This document shows, piece by piece, positions 1 to 8,091 of a DNA stretch of 64,000 nt. The translations under genes and the position numbers were made by a program. Numbering within the stretch: position 1 is the stretch's first letter; each line of letters starts with the position of its first letter. The stretch lies in contig JAQTNE010000002.1 in assembly GCA_028713975.1 (NCBI GenBank), positions 58,534-122,533 on the forward strand. Direction: 5' to 3'. Source of the stretch: Sulfuricella sp. (GTDB taxonomy: Bacteria; Pseudomonadota; Gammaproteobacteria; Burkholderiales; Sulfuricellaceae). The notes beneath the pieces are model-generated. The model saw nothing but the letters and a program-made list of their open reading frames with translations. It was not told the origin of the DNA and ran no database searches.

Positions 1-127
1 AATTTTTAATCTTTTGAATTCCTCCGCGTCCTTTGCGTCCTCCGCGGTTCAACCGTTTTTACCAGAGATAAATTAATCATGGCCAAATTTTTTCCCGCGC
101 TCGACGACAACCTCAAAGCCTTCATCG
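1..127. repeat. Direct repeat copy 1 (partner at 289-415)
   Basis: This stretch is identical base for base to 289-415 and may extend left of the window. It carries the right arm of a class A palindromic repeat (21-48), the leader and the first 16 codons of the flavoprotein gene at 367. Identity stops abruptly after 127 (T here, C at 416). A recent tandem duplication, or recombination between flanking repeats, is the simplest explanation. Confidence 0.9.
21..48. repeat. Partial class A palindromic element (right arm only)
   Basis: The bases CCTCCGCGTCCTTTGCGT followed by CCTCCGCGGT match the right arm of the complete element at 214-336. The left arm would lie outside the window or was lost when the 127-bp segment was duplicated. 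Confidence 0.75.
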
Positions 128-195
128 TCGCACGCATCCTCGACCAGCTCGGCATCGCGCACCAACTGATGGCGCGCTGGGGAACTAGCGAATAA
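79..195 (+). pseudogene. Hybrid 38-codon ORF: duplicated PPOX gene start fused to an unrelated tail
   Basis: The first 16 codons (MAKFFPALDDNLKAFI) are identical to the start of the PPOX-family gene at 367. The reading frame then switches to an unrelated tail, VARILDQLGIAHQLMARWGT plus two residues, before TAA at 193-195. The tail does not resemble the PPOX protein and may be the C-terminal remnant of another gene. At 38 residues it is unlikely to be a working flavoprotein. It has the same leader as the intact gene, so it may be transcribed and translated. I read it as a recombination scar, not a functional gene. Confidence 0.6.
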
Positions 196-213
196 ACTTA
201 AAAACAGCAATTT

Positions 214-336
214 ACCGCAGAGGACGCGGAGGTCGCAGAGGGAAAAACGAGACGGCAAAGACTTGTGAAAAATTGCGCTTAATTGGTGAATTTTTAATCT
301 TTTGAATTCCTCCGCGTCCTTTGCGTCCTCCGCGGT
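214..336. repeat. ACC...GGT palindromic intergenic element, class A
   Basis: The left arm starts ACCGCAGAGGACGCGGAGG and the right arm ends CCTCCGCGGT. They are inverted repeats around a spacer of roughly 65 bases. The arms are purine-rich and built from GAGGACGCG-like units. The element lies just upstream of the PPOX-family gene. Other class A copies are at 4332, 5221, 12013, 23976 and 58384. It contains no coding sequence I can support. Confidence 0.85.
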
Positions 337-415
337 TCAACCGTTTTTACCAGAGATAAATTAATCATGGCCAAATTTTTTCCCGCGCTCGACGACAACC
401 TCAAAGCCTTCATCG
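289..415. repeat. Direct repeat copy 2 (partner at 1-127)
   Basis: This is the second copy of the 127-bp duplication, offset by 288 bases from the first. It contains the right arm of the palindromic element at 214-336 and the start of the intact PPOX-family gene. This copy is probably the original, because it runs into a full-length gene. Confidence 0.9.
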
Positions 416-921
416 CGCGGCAGCACATGTTCTTCGTCGCCACCGCGCCAGATGACGGACGCATCAGCCTCTCGCCCAAGGGCCTCGACACCCTGCGCAT
501 TCTCGACGACATGCGCGTCGCCTATCTCGACCTCACCGGCAGCGGCAACGAAACCGCCGCCCACCTGCTGGCGGACGGGCGCATGACCATGATGTTCTGC
601 GCCTTCGAGGGCGACCACCTTATCCTGCGCCTGTACGGCAAAGGCCGCTCGGTCAAGCCGAGCGATGCGGAATGGGCAGCGCTGTCGCCCCAGTTTCCGA
701 CCCTGCCCGGCATCCGCCAGATCATCCTGCTCGAAATCGAGTCGCTGCAAACCTCCTGCGGCGCCGGCGTGCCACTCTACGCCTATACGGGAGAACGCGA
801 CGCGATGCTGCGCTGGTTAAGCAAGAAAGGCGAGACCGGCGTGCGCGAATACCAACATGAAAAAAACCGGCTCAGCATCGACGGACTGCCGACCGGATTA
901 TTTGAGGAGAACGCACTATGA
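367..921 (+). CDS. Pyridoxamine 5'-phosphate oxidase (PPOX)-family flavoprotein
   Basis: This 184-residue cytoplasmic protein resembles the PPOX-class split-barrel flavoproteins that bind FMN or a related cofactor. The N-terminal half has the family pattern of an MFFVATA strand, an ISLSPKG turn and a long segment ending in MTMMFCAFEG. The C-terminal half, with SCGAGVPLY, matches the extended form of the family found in many proteobacteria. The substrate is unknown, and I would not call it PdxH. The start at 367 is supported by the upstream AGAGATAAATTAATC leader. The stop overlaps the start of the lipoprotein gene at 918 (ATGA), so the two are probably translated together. Confidence 0.75.
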   Translation: MAKFFPALDDNLKAFIARQHMFFVATAPDDGRISLSPKGLDTLRILDDMRVAYLDLTGSGNETAAHLLADGRMTMMFCAFEGDHLILRLYGKGRSVKPSDAEWAALSPQFPTLPGIRQIILLEIESLQTSCGAGVPLYAYTGERDAMLRWLSKKGETGVREYQHEKNRLSIDGLPTGLFEENAL

Positions 922-1142
922 AACACATCGGACTGATCGCATTGCTGCTGACCACAACGCTGCTCGCCGCCTGCGAACAAAAACCCTATAAACCGCCGGT
1001 GCCGGTCACCGAGCCGGATAAATCCGCCACCAAGCTGTTCGAACCGCAACGCGACGCGCTGGACAAGGCCAAGGGTGTGGAGAAAGCGCTTGAGCAGGCT
1101 GCCGAGGCGCAGAATAAGGCGATGGAAAAAGCGGGGCAGTAG
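918..1142 (+). CDS. Small putative lipoprotein
   Basis: This 74-residue protein starts with a short basic and hydrophobic signal ending in the lipobox LAAC, so residue 19 should be lipidated and the mature part anchored in a membrane. The mature chain begins EQKPYKPPVPV, is proline-rich, and then becomes a charged alanine- and glutamate-rich helix (DALDKAKGVEKALEQAAEAQ) that could form a coiled coil. Its start overlaps the stop of the PPOX-family gene by four bases, which suggests one operon. The function is unknown. Its length and composition resemble small helical envelope lipoproteins, but I recognise no named family. Confidence 0.7.
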   Translation: MKHIGLIALLLTTTLLAACEQKPYKPPVPVTEPDKSATKLFEPQRDALDKAKGVEKALEQAAEAQNKAMEKAGQ

Positions 1143-1247
1143 TTTTATTTTGATGTCGAATACACGTTAGACATTTCTGGAGATCGCTGATGCCTCACCT
1201 TGAGGGCGCAATAAAAACGTCTCTTGCTCGGCAGATGGAACGCTCCA

Positions 1248-1712
1248 ATGTCTAACATTGCGATCCAGCGTACCACGTTGGGCATCATAATCCGTCGCCT
1301 TCAAGCTCTCGCGGTTATATCGCTCGCATCAACAACCACCGTGTATGCCGGGCCTTTCTTCTCGCCATTTCTTGAACGCCCGCCAACCATTTCGACAGTG
1401 GTTCCCGTTCCCTATCAAACGGCTCATCGCAATATCGCGGCTGGTCTGAGAATTTGCTCCTCATATGATCCAATCGTTACCGGCACCATTTACACAGATG
1501 ATCGGTTCGCTGACTTATTTTCTTGGCAGAGGGGCACTGACAATCCTCTTCTTTCATACATTGAAGTTCGAGCCATTGATGCCAACTCATCTCGAATAGA
1601 GGCATGGCATGTGAAGCCAACATTTGGCGAAGGACTTACGCAGTTTGCAAAGGCCGCTCCTGCACTAGCGGTTGCGGGCACCAAGTCAGACTGTAAGGCC
1701 TTGGGTTTCTAA
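1248..1712 (+). CDS. Hypothetical exported protein
   Basis: I do not recognise this 154-residue protein. A basic start (MSNIAIQRTTLGIIIRRLQ) is followed by a hydrophobic segment and a likely signal-peptidase site after TVYA. The mature protein has two cysteines, at ICSSYD and near the end at SDCKAL, that could pair in the periplasm. I chose ATG 1248, which has GGA eight bases upstream, over an in-frame TTG at 1224. The DNA looks less GC-rich than the flanking genes and lies next to a toxin-antitoxin pair, so acquisition by transfer is possible but not shown. Confidence 0.5.
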   Translation: MSNIAIQRTTLGIIIRRLQALAVISLASTTTVYAGPFFSPFLERPPTISTVVPVPYQTAHRNIAAGLRICSSYDPIVTGTIYTDDRFADLFSWQRGTDNPLLSYIEVRAIDANSSRIEAWHVKPTFGEGLTQFAKAAPALAVAGTKSDCKALGF

Positions 1713-1751
1713 TACCACTCGGCACCAACGCGTAGAACGCAATCGAAGTAA

Positions 1752-1779
1752 GGCGTCAATAAGCGAAGCGCATTGCACC
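1752..1779. repeat. REP-like imperfect palindrome
   Basis: GGCGTCAATAAGCGAAGCGC followed by ATTGCACC folds as an imperfect hairpin around a GAA turn. It resembles the GGCGCAATAAGCGAAGCGCA type of repeat that I recall as widespread in betaproteobacteria. It lies in the gap between the exported protein and the BrnTA pair. Confidence 0.5.
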
Positions 1780-1794
1780 CGCAAGGGGTAGGCA

Positions 1795-1828
1795 GTGGTT
1801 GTAAAGCCGCTAAAGCGGCAACAACCAC
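1795..1828. repeat. Stem-loop GTGGTTG/GCCGC ... GCGGC/CAACCAC
   Basis: GTGGTTG and CAACCAC form an outer 7-bp stem, and GCCGC and GCGGC form an inner 5-bp stem around TAAA. There is no following T-run, so it is not a typical terminator. It may be part of a small mobile palindromic element together with the REP-like repeat just upstream. Confidence 0.6.
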
Positions 1829-1899
1829 GCTCCGCTGTATGTTGGGTGTTTCTTACGGCCTCCTGCCTAACCCGCCCGACATGACTACCAACCTTTCCC

Positions 1900-1928
1900 T
1901 TGACACAAATGCATACAATATACATACT
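1900..1928 (+). promoter_or_regulatory. Candidate promoter of brnT-brnA
   Basis: TTGACA at 1900-1905 is a consensus -35. With a 17-base spacer the -10 would be CATACT at 1923-1928. The AT-rich stretch GCATACAATATACATACTTA contains repeated CATAC units and is a plausible site for the BrnA antitoxin to repress its own operon. The start codon at 1935 is very close and lacks a clear ribosome binding site. Confidence 0.5.
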
Positions 1929-1934
1929 TAACTT

Positions 1935-2201
1935 ATGGATGTTGAATTCGACACGACAAAAGCCGCCGCCAATCTGAAGAAGCACGGCATTTCGTTCGCG
2001 GAAGCCGAGCCCGTGCTGTATGACCCGATGGCACTGACCAGCGAGGACGGCAACGCAGAAGGCGAAGCACGGTTTGTTTCGGTCGGCATGGGTGCGCAGG
2101 GACGGGTGTTGACCGTGGTTTGGACGATGCGCGGCGAGTTCGTCCGTTTGATTTCAGCGCGTGAGGCAACTACGAAAGAACGGAGGGCATATGAAAACTG
2201 A
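1935..2201 (+). CDS. brnT: BrnT-family toxin of a type II toxin-antitoxin pair
   Basis: This 88-residue protein fits the BrnT family of small ribonuclease toxins with a RelE-like fold. The characteristic start is FDTTKAAANLKKHGISFAEA, and the family-typical RFVSVGMGAQGRVLTVVWT and ISAREATTKERRAYE segments follow. BrnT cleaves cellular RNA and is neutralised by its partner BrnA. The order toxin then antitoxin is normal for this family. The stop overlaps the brnA start by 11 bases, which supports translational coupling. The assignment is from motifs only; activity is untested. Confidence 0.85.
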   Translation: MDVEFDTTKAAANLKKHGISFAEAEPVLYDPMALTSEDGNAEGEARFVSVGMGAQGRVLTVVWTMRGEFVRLISAREATTKERRAYEN

Positions 2202-2439
2202 ATACGACTTTTCGAAAGCGAAGCGGGGCGCGGTGATCGAGCCTGCGGCCAAAACTCGCATCACGATCTTCCTTGATGACGATATATTGGCGGCCTTTCG
2301 CGCACGCGCCGAATCCAGCGGCAAAGGCTACCAGACGCTCATCAACGAAGCGCTCCGCACCGCCGTGATGCCGGAAAATGCTCCGGTCACGGTCGAAGCG
2401 TTGCGCCGGGTTTTGCGTGAAGAATTGCACGCGGCCTGA
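2191..2439 (+). CDS. brnA: BrnA-family antitoxin
   Basis: This 82-residue protein looks like a ribbon-helix-helix antitoxin: the strand RITIFLDDDIL is followed by a helix (AFRARAESSGKGYQTLINEALRTAV, residues about 33-57). BrnA binds BrnT, blocks its ribonuclease activity and represses the shared promoter. I start it at ATG 2191, preceded by CGGAGG at a good distance. An upstream in-frame ATG at 2161 lies inside brnT and would add an untypical tail. The gene converges on tcdA with only 15 bases between the two stops. Confidence 0.8.
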   Translation: MKTEYDFSKAKRGAVIEPAAKTRITIFLDDDILAAFRARAESSGKGYQTLINEALRTAVMPENAPVTVEALRRVLREELHAA

Positions 2440-2454
2440 TAGCTACAACCCAAT

Positions 2455-3192
2455 CTACGCAGGATCGCTCTCCAGCAACTTCTGGATCACCACCCCCGCC
2501 AGCATGTAGCCGAACAGCGGCGGCATGTAGCTGATGGTGCCGTTGACCGCGCGCGGCCGGCCTGAGCCTTCCACCGGCTCGGGCGGCAGCGGGGCGCTCG
2601 GTTGCTCGTCGGAAAAGACCGTCAACACGCCGCTGCGGATGTTGTGGCGTTGCAGGCGCTTCCGCATCTGGCGCGCCAGCGGGCACATCTCGGTCTGGCT
2701 GATGTCGGCGATCTTGATCCGGCGGGGGTCGAGGCGATTGCCCGCGCCCATGCTGGACGCCACTCTCAGGCCGCGCTTCAGGCTTTCCGCCACTAACGCC
2801 ACCTTGCACGCCAGCGAGTCGATCGCATCCACCACGTAATCGCAATCGCCCGGCACCAGGTCGTTGACGTTTTCGGTGTCGAGAAATTGCCGGATGATCG
2901 TCAGCTCGCATTCGGGATTGATGTCGCGGATGCGCGCCGCCATCAGTTCGGTCTTGGGCTGGCCAACGGTGGAAAGCAGCGCCGGCAGCTGGCGGTTGAT
3001 GTTGGAAACCGACACGGTGTCGTTATCGAGCAAGGTCAGCCGCCCGATGCCGGCGCGTGCCAGCGCCTCGGCGCAGAACGAGCCGACGCCGCCGAGCCCG
3101 GCGATGAACACGTGCCGGGAAGCCAGCCGGGCGATGCCTTCATCGCCGATCAGGATGTGGGTGCGTTCGAATTGGGGTTGCAAATTTTTCAT
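2455..3192 (-). CDS. tcdA: tRNA threonylcarbamoyladenosine dehydratase (TcdA/CsdL)
   Basis: TcdA is an E1-like enzyme that uses ATP to dehydrate t6A37 of tRNA to cyclic ct6A. This 245-residue protein has the nucleotide-binding loop GLGGVGS near residue 31, the DNDTVSVSNINRQ segment, and the VDAIDSLACKVAL region typical of the family. The C-terminal hydrophobic stretch LFGYMLAGVVIQKLL fits membrane-associated family members. An odd PPEPVEGSGRPRAV loop near residue 210 corresponds to a small palindrome in the DNA (2560-2584) and may be an inserted repeat. It stands alone between a convergent BrnTA pair and the cation transporter. Confidence 0.88.
   Translation of the reverse strand: MKNLQPQFERTHILIGDEGIARLASRHVFIAGLGGVGSFCAEALARAGIGRLTLLDNDTVSVSNINRQLPALLSTVGQPKTELMAARIRDINPECELTIIRQFLDTENVNDLVPGDCDYVVDAIDSLACKVALVAESLKRGLRVASSMGAGNRLDPRRIKIADISQTEMCPLARQMRKRLQRHNIRSGVLTVFSDEQPSAPLPPEPVEGSGRPRAVNGTISYMPPLFGYMLAGVVIQKLLESDPA
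2560..2584. repeat. Small palindrome inside tcdA
   Basis: GCCTGAGCC and GGCTCGGGC are near-perfect inverted repeats separated by seven bases. They encode the PPEPVEGSG loop of TcdA. A peptide of this type is known from short dispersed repeats in other bacterial genomes, so this is probably a repeat tolerated in a surface loop. Confidence 0.45.
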
Positions 3193-3245
3193 CCTTAAAA
3201 AAGTGTCGTTTCAAGTAGTCAGTCACGTCGAAACAAAGAGATGTT

Positions 3246-3385
3246 CCCCACTTTGCAACGGGGTACGCAGGGATGGGCGGTTTTTTGCCCACCTCGCAAA
3301 AAGGGGGTAGGGGAAATTTAATAGCGTGGCAAGTAGTAGCTACCGTTAAATCCCCCTTTTTCAAAGGGGGAGGCAGGTCGGTTCG
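3246..3385. repeat. Intergenic palindromic repeat region between tcdA and the cation transporter gene
   Basis: The 245-base gap contains GATGGGC/GCCCA hairpin sequence (3273-3292), a CAAAAAGGGGG-TAGGGGAAATT arm near 3297-3320, and its inverted partner TTAAATCCCCCTTTTTC at 3346-3362, followed by AAAGGGGGAGGCAGG. The piece 3257-3301 is about 39/45 identical by eye to 58413-58457. I see no gene here. Confidence 0.6.
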
Positions 3386-3437
3386 TGCCGTATTCACCAT
3401 CTCCAACATAACTACCTGCTAATATCTTGGTTACCCG

Positions 3438-4313
3438 TTACGGGTTCGTTTCCAGCGGCTCGACATGAATCGTTACCGCCATGTTGGGCAAGGCAAGATG
3501 AAGCGCTTCCTCGATCCGGTCGCACAGCTCGTGCGCCTGATTCACCGAGTTTTCGCCCGGCACCAGCAGGTGGAAATCGGCAAAGCGGCGCGCGCCGGAC
3601 TTCCGGGTGCGCAGATTGTGGAACGACATGCCGGCGGGCAACAAACGGTTGATCTCCCGTTCGATCAGCTCCACCTCTTCGGCAGGCAAGGCGGCATCCA
3701 TCAGCCCGCTCCAGGAGCGGCGCAACAAGCTGAAGCCGATGTAAATGATATTCAGCCCGACCGCCACCGCCATCAGCGGGTCGAGAATCTGCCAGGATTT
3801 CGGCGCAAACATCACCACGCCCAGCCCCGCCACCACGCCGACCGAAGTCCAAACGTCGGTCATCAGGTGCAGGGCGTCGGCCTCGAGTGTGATGCTGTCG
3901 TGCTTGCGCGCCACCTTGAGCATCGCCTGCGCCGTGGCGAGGTTAAGCACCGCCGCCAGTATCGACACCATCAGGCCGGGGCCGAGGCTCTCCAGTTCCG
4001 CCGGGTGAAGAAATCGCCCCACCGCCGTGTAAATGATCGCCACCGCCGCCACCAAGATCAGCGAACCCTCGGCGCCGCTGGAGAAATATTCCGCCTTGTC
4101 GTGGCCGTAGGCATGGTCGGCGTCCGCCGGGCGGGCGGCGATGGTCAGCGCCGTCAGGGCGATCAGGCCGGCGCTGAGGTTGACCACCGATTCGATGGCA
4201 TCGGACAGCAAACTCACCGAATCGGTGAGATACCAGGCCCCAAATTTTAGCGCCATGGTTACGAGCGAAGTCGCAATCGACAGATAGGCCATGCGCAGGG
4301 TGGCGTTGTTCAT
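3438..4313 (-). CDS. Cation diffusion facilitator (CDF) family transporter
   Basis: This 291-residue inner-membrane protein should export divalent metal ions in exchange for protons. It has about six membrane segments followed by a cytoplasmic ferredoxin-like domain (from about residue 205) with FADFHLLVPGENSV and a C-terminal MAVTIHVEPLE. The fifth-helix metal site HLMTD (H-x3-D) is present. In the second helix the motif is SDAIES, so serine sits where FieF-type members have the second aspartate. Ion specificity is therefore uncertain and I give no symbol. It is separated from the TatD gene upstream by a class A palindrome. Confidence 0.82.
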   Translation of the reverse strand: MNNATLRMAYLSIATSLVTMALKFGAWYLTDSVSLLSDAIESVVNLSAGLIALTALTIAARPADADHAYGHDKAEYFSSGAEGSLILVAAVAIIYTAVGRFLHPAELESLGPGLMVSILAAVLNLATAQAMLKVARKHDSITLEADALHLMTDVWTSVGVVAGLGVVMFAPKSWQILDPLMAVAVGLNIIYIGFSLLRRSWSGLMDAALPAEEVELIEREINRLLPAGMSFHNLRTRKSGARRFADFHLLVPGENSVNQAHELCDRIEEALHLALPNMAVTIHVEPLETNP

Positions 4314-4331
4314 TTTGGAAAGACCTATTGA

Positions 4332-4410
4332 ACCGCAGAGGACGCGGAGGAGTTCAAAAACACAAGTTTATAACTTGCTTCTCCTCTGCGTACTCCGCGT
4401 CCTCTGCGGT
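4332..4410. repeat. ACC...GGT palindromic intergenic element, class A
   Basis: The left arm ACCGCAGAGGACGCGGAGGA and the right arm ending CCGCGTCCTCTGCGGT are inverted repeats with a spacer of about 30 bases. The element fills most of the gap between the co-directional TatD and cation transporter genes. Confidence 0.85.
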
Positions 4411-4428
4411 TAATTGAATTTTTTGTTT

Positions 4429-5190
4429 TCATATCAAACCCAGCACCGCCCGCGCATTGGCCGTGGTTGTTTCGGCCACCTCCTCCGCGCCGATGCCGCG
4501 CAACCCGGCCAGGGTCTCGGCAATGCGCGGCAAATATTCCGGGCTGTTGCGTGCCTTGCCGATGAAGGCGGGCGGGATGTCGGGCGCATCGGTTTCTAGC
4601 ACAAGGCTGTCCAGCGGCAGGGTGGCGGCAAGCGTGCGCAGTTTGGTGGCACGATCGTAAGTCATCGCGCCGCCAAAGCCGAGTTTAAAGCCCAGCTTGA
4701 TGAACTCGTCGGCCTGCTGGCGGCTGCCGTTGAAGGCGTGGGCGATACCGCTCCTGACCCGGAATTGCCGCAGGAATTTCAGCACCGTGTCCTGCGCCCG
4801 GCGAATATGCAGCAGCACCGGCAAGTCGCACTCCACGGCGATTTTTAACTGCTCGGAAAAATAAAACTCCTGGCGTTCGCGATCATAACCGGGCACGAAA
4901 AAATCCAGCCCGATCTCGCCGATGGCAACCGGACGGTGCTGCACGATCCTCTCGCGTAGCACCGTCAAATCCTCCGGCCTGGCGTTATCCACATACATCG
5001 GGTGAATACCCAGCGCCGGGATGCAGCCGGGGTAACGCTGGCAGACCGCCAACACTTTTTCAAAACCGGCGCGTTCGACGCCGGGAACCACGATGACCCC
5101 TACCCCGGCGGCACGCGCGCGTGCCGCCACTTCGTCGCGGTCGGCGTCGAATTCGGCGGCATTGAGATGGCAATGGGTGTCGATCAGCAT
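4429..5190 (-). CDS. TatD-family metal-dependent hydrolase
   Basis: This 253-residue cytoplasmic TIM-barrel protein belongs to the TatD family of metal-dependent deoxyribonucleases. It begins with the metal-binding DTHCHLN motif. It keeps GEIGLDFF (metal-bridging glutamate), the VLLHIRRA histidine segment, IAHAFNGS and LVLETDAPDIPP (final aspartate), in the usual order. The length matches the family. Several TatD paralogues usually exist per genome, and this one resembles the YjjV branch, so I give no symbol. The start MLIDTHC is fixed by the motif position. Confidence 0.85.
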   Translation of the reverse strand: MLIDTHCHLNAAEFDADRDEVAARARAAGVGVIVVPGVERAGFEKVLAVCQRYPGCIPALGIHPMYVDNARPEDLTVLRERIVQHRPVAIGEIGLDFFVPGYDRERQEFYFSEQLKIAVECDLPVLLHIRRAQDTVLKFLRQFRVRSGIAHAFNGSRQQADEFIKLGFKLGFGGAMTYDRATKLRTLAATLPLDSLVLETDAPDIPPAFIGKARNSPEYLPRIAETLAGLRGIGAEEVAETTTANARAVLGLI

Positions 5191-5220
5191 GGCGCTATTC
5201 TACCCAGAAAACGGCATTTC

Positions 5221-5350
5221 ACCGCAGAGGACGCAGAGGACGCGGAGGAATTCAAAAACTTGGGCACAGTCGAGTGTTTTCTATGGCGGAAAATGCATGG
5301 CCATATTTTGCTTTATGTTTTTCCTCTGCGTCCTCCGCGTCCTCTGCGGT
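5221..5350. repeat. ACC...GGT palindromic intergenic element, class A
   Basis: The left arm begins ACCGCAGAGGACGCAGAGGA and is followed by CGCGGAGG. The right arm ends CCTCCGCGTCCTCTGCGGT. The spacer is about 70 bases. The element lies between the P-type ATPase and TatD genes, which are transcribed in the same direction. Confidence 0.85.
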
Positions 5351-5370
5351 TCAGGCGCTTTTTAGTGGTT

Positions 5371-8061
<2,691 letters not shown>

Positions 8062-8091
8062 TGCGGCGAACGTCTCCAGAAAAAGGTGCCA

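Noticed and set aside
4321..5370. Palindromic elements near 4.3 and 5.2 kb as ordinary intrinsic terminators
   Set aside because: The stems are long, spaced by 30-70 bases and lack a T-run at the base of the hairpin. The repeated sequence in many gaps fits a dispersed element better.
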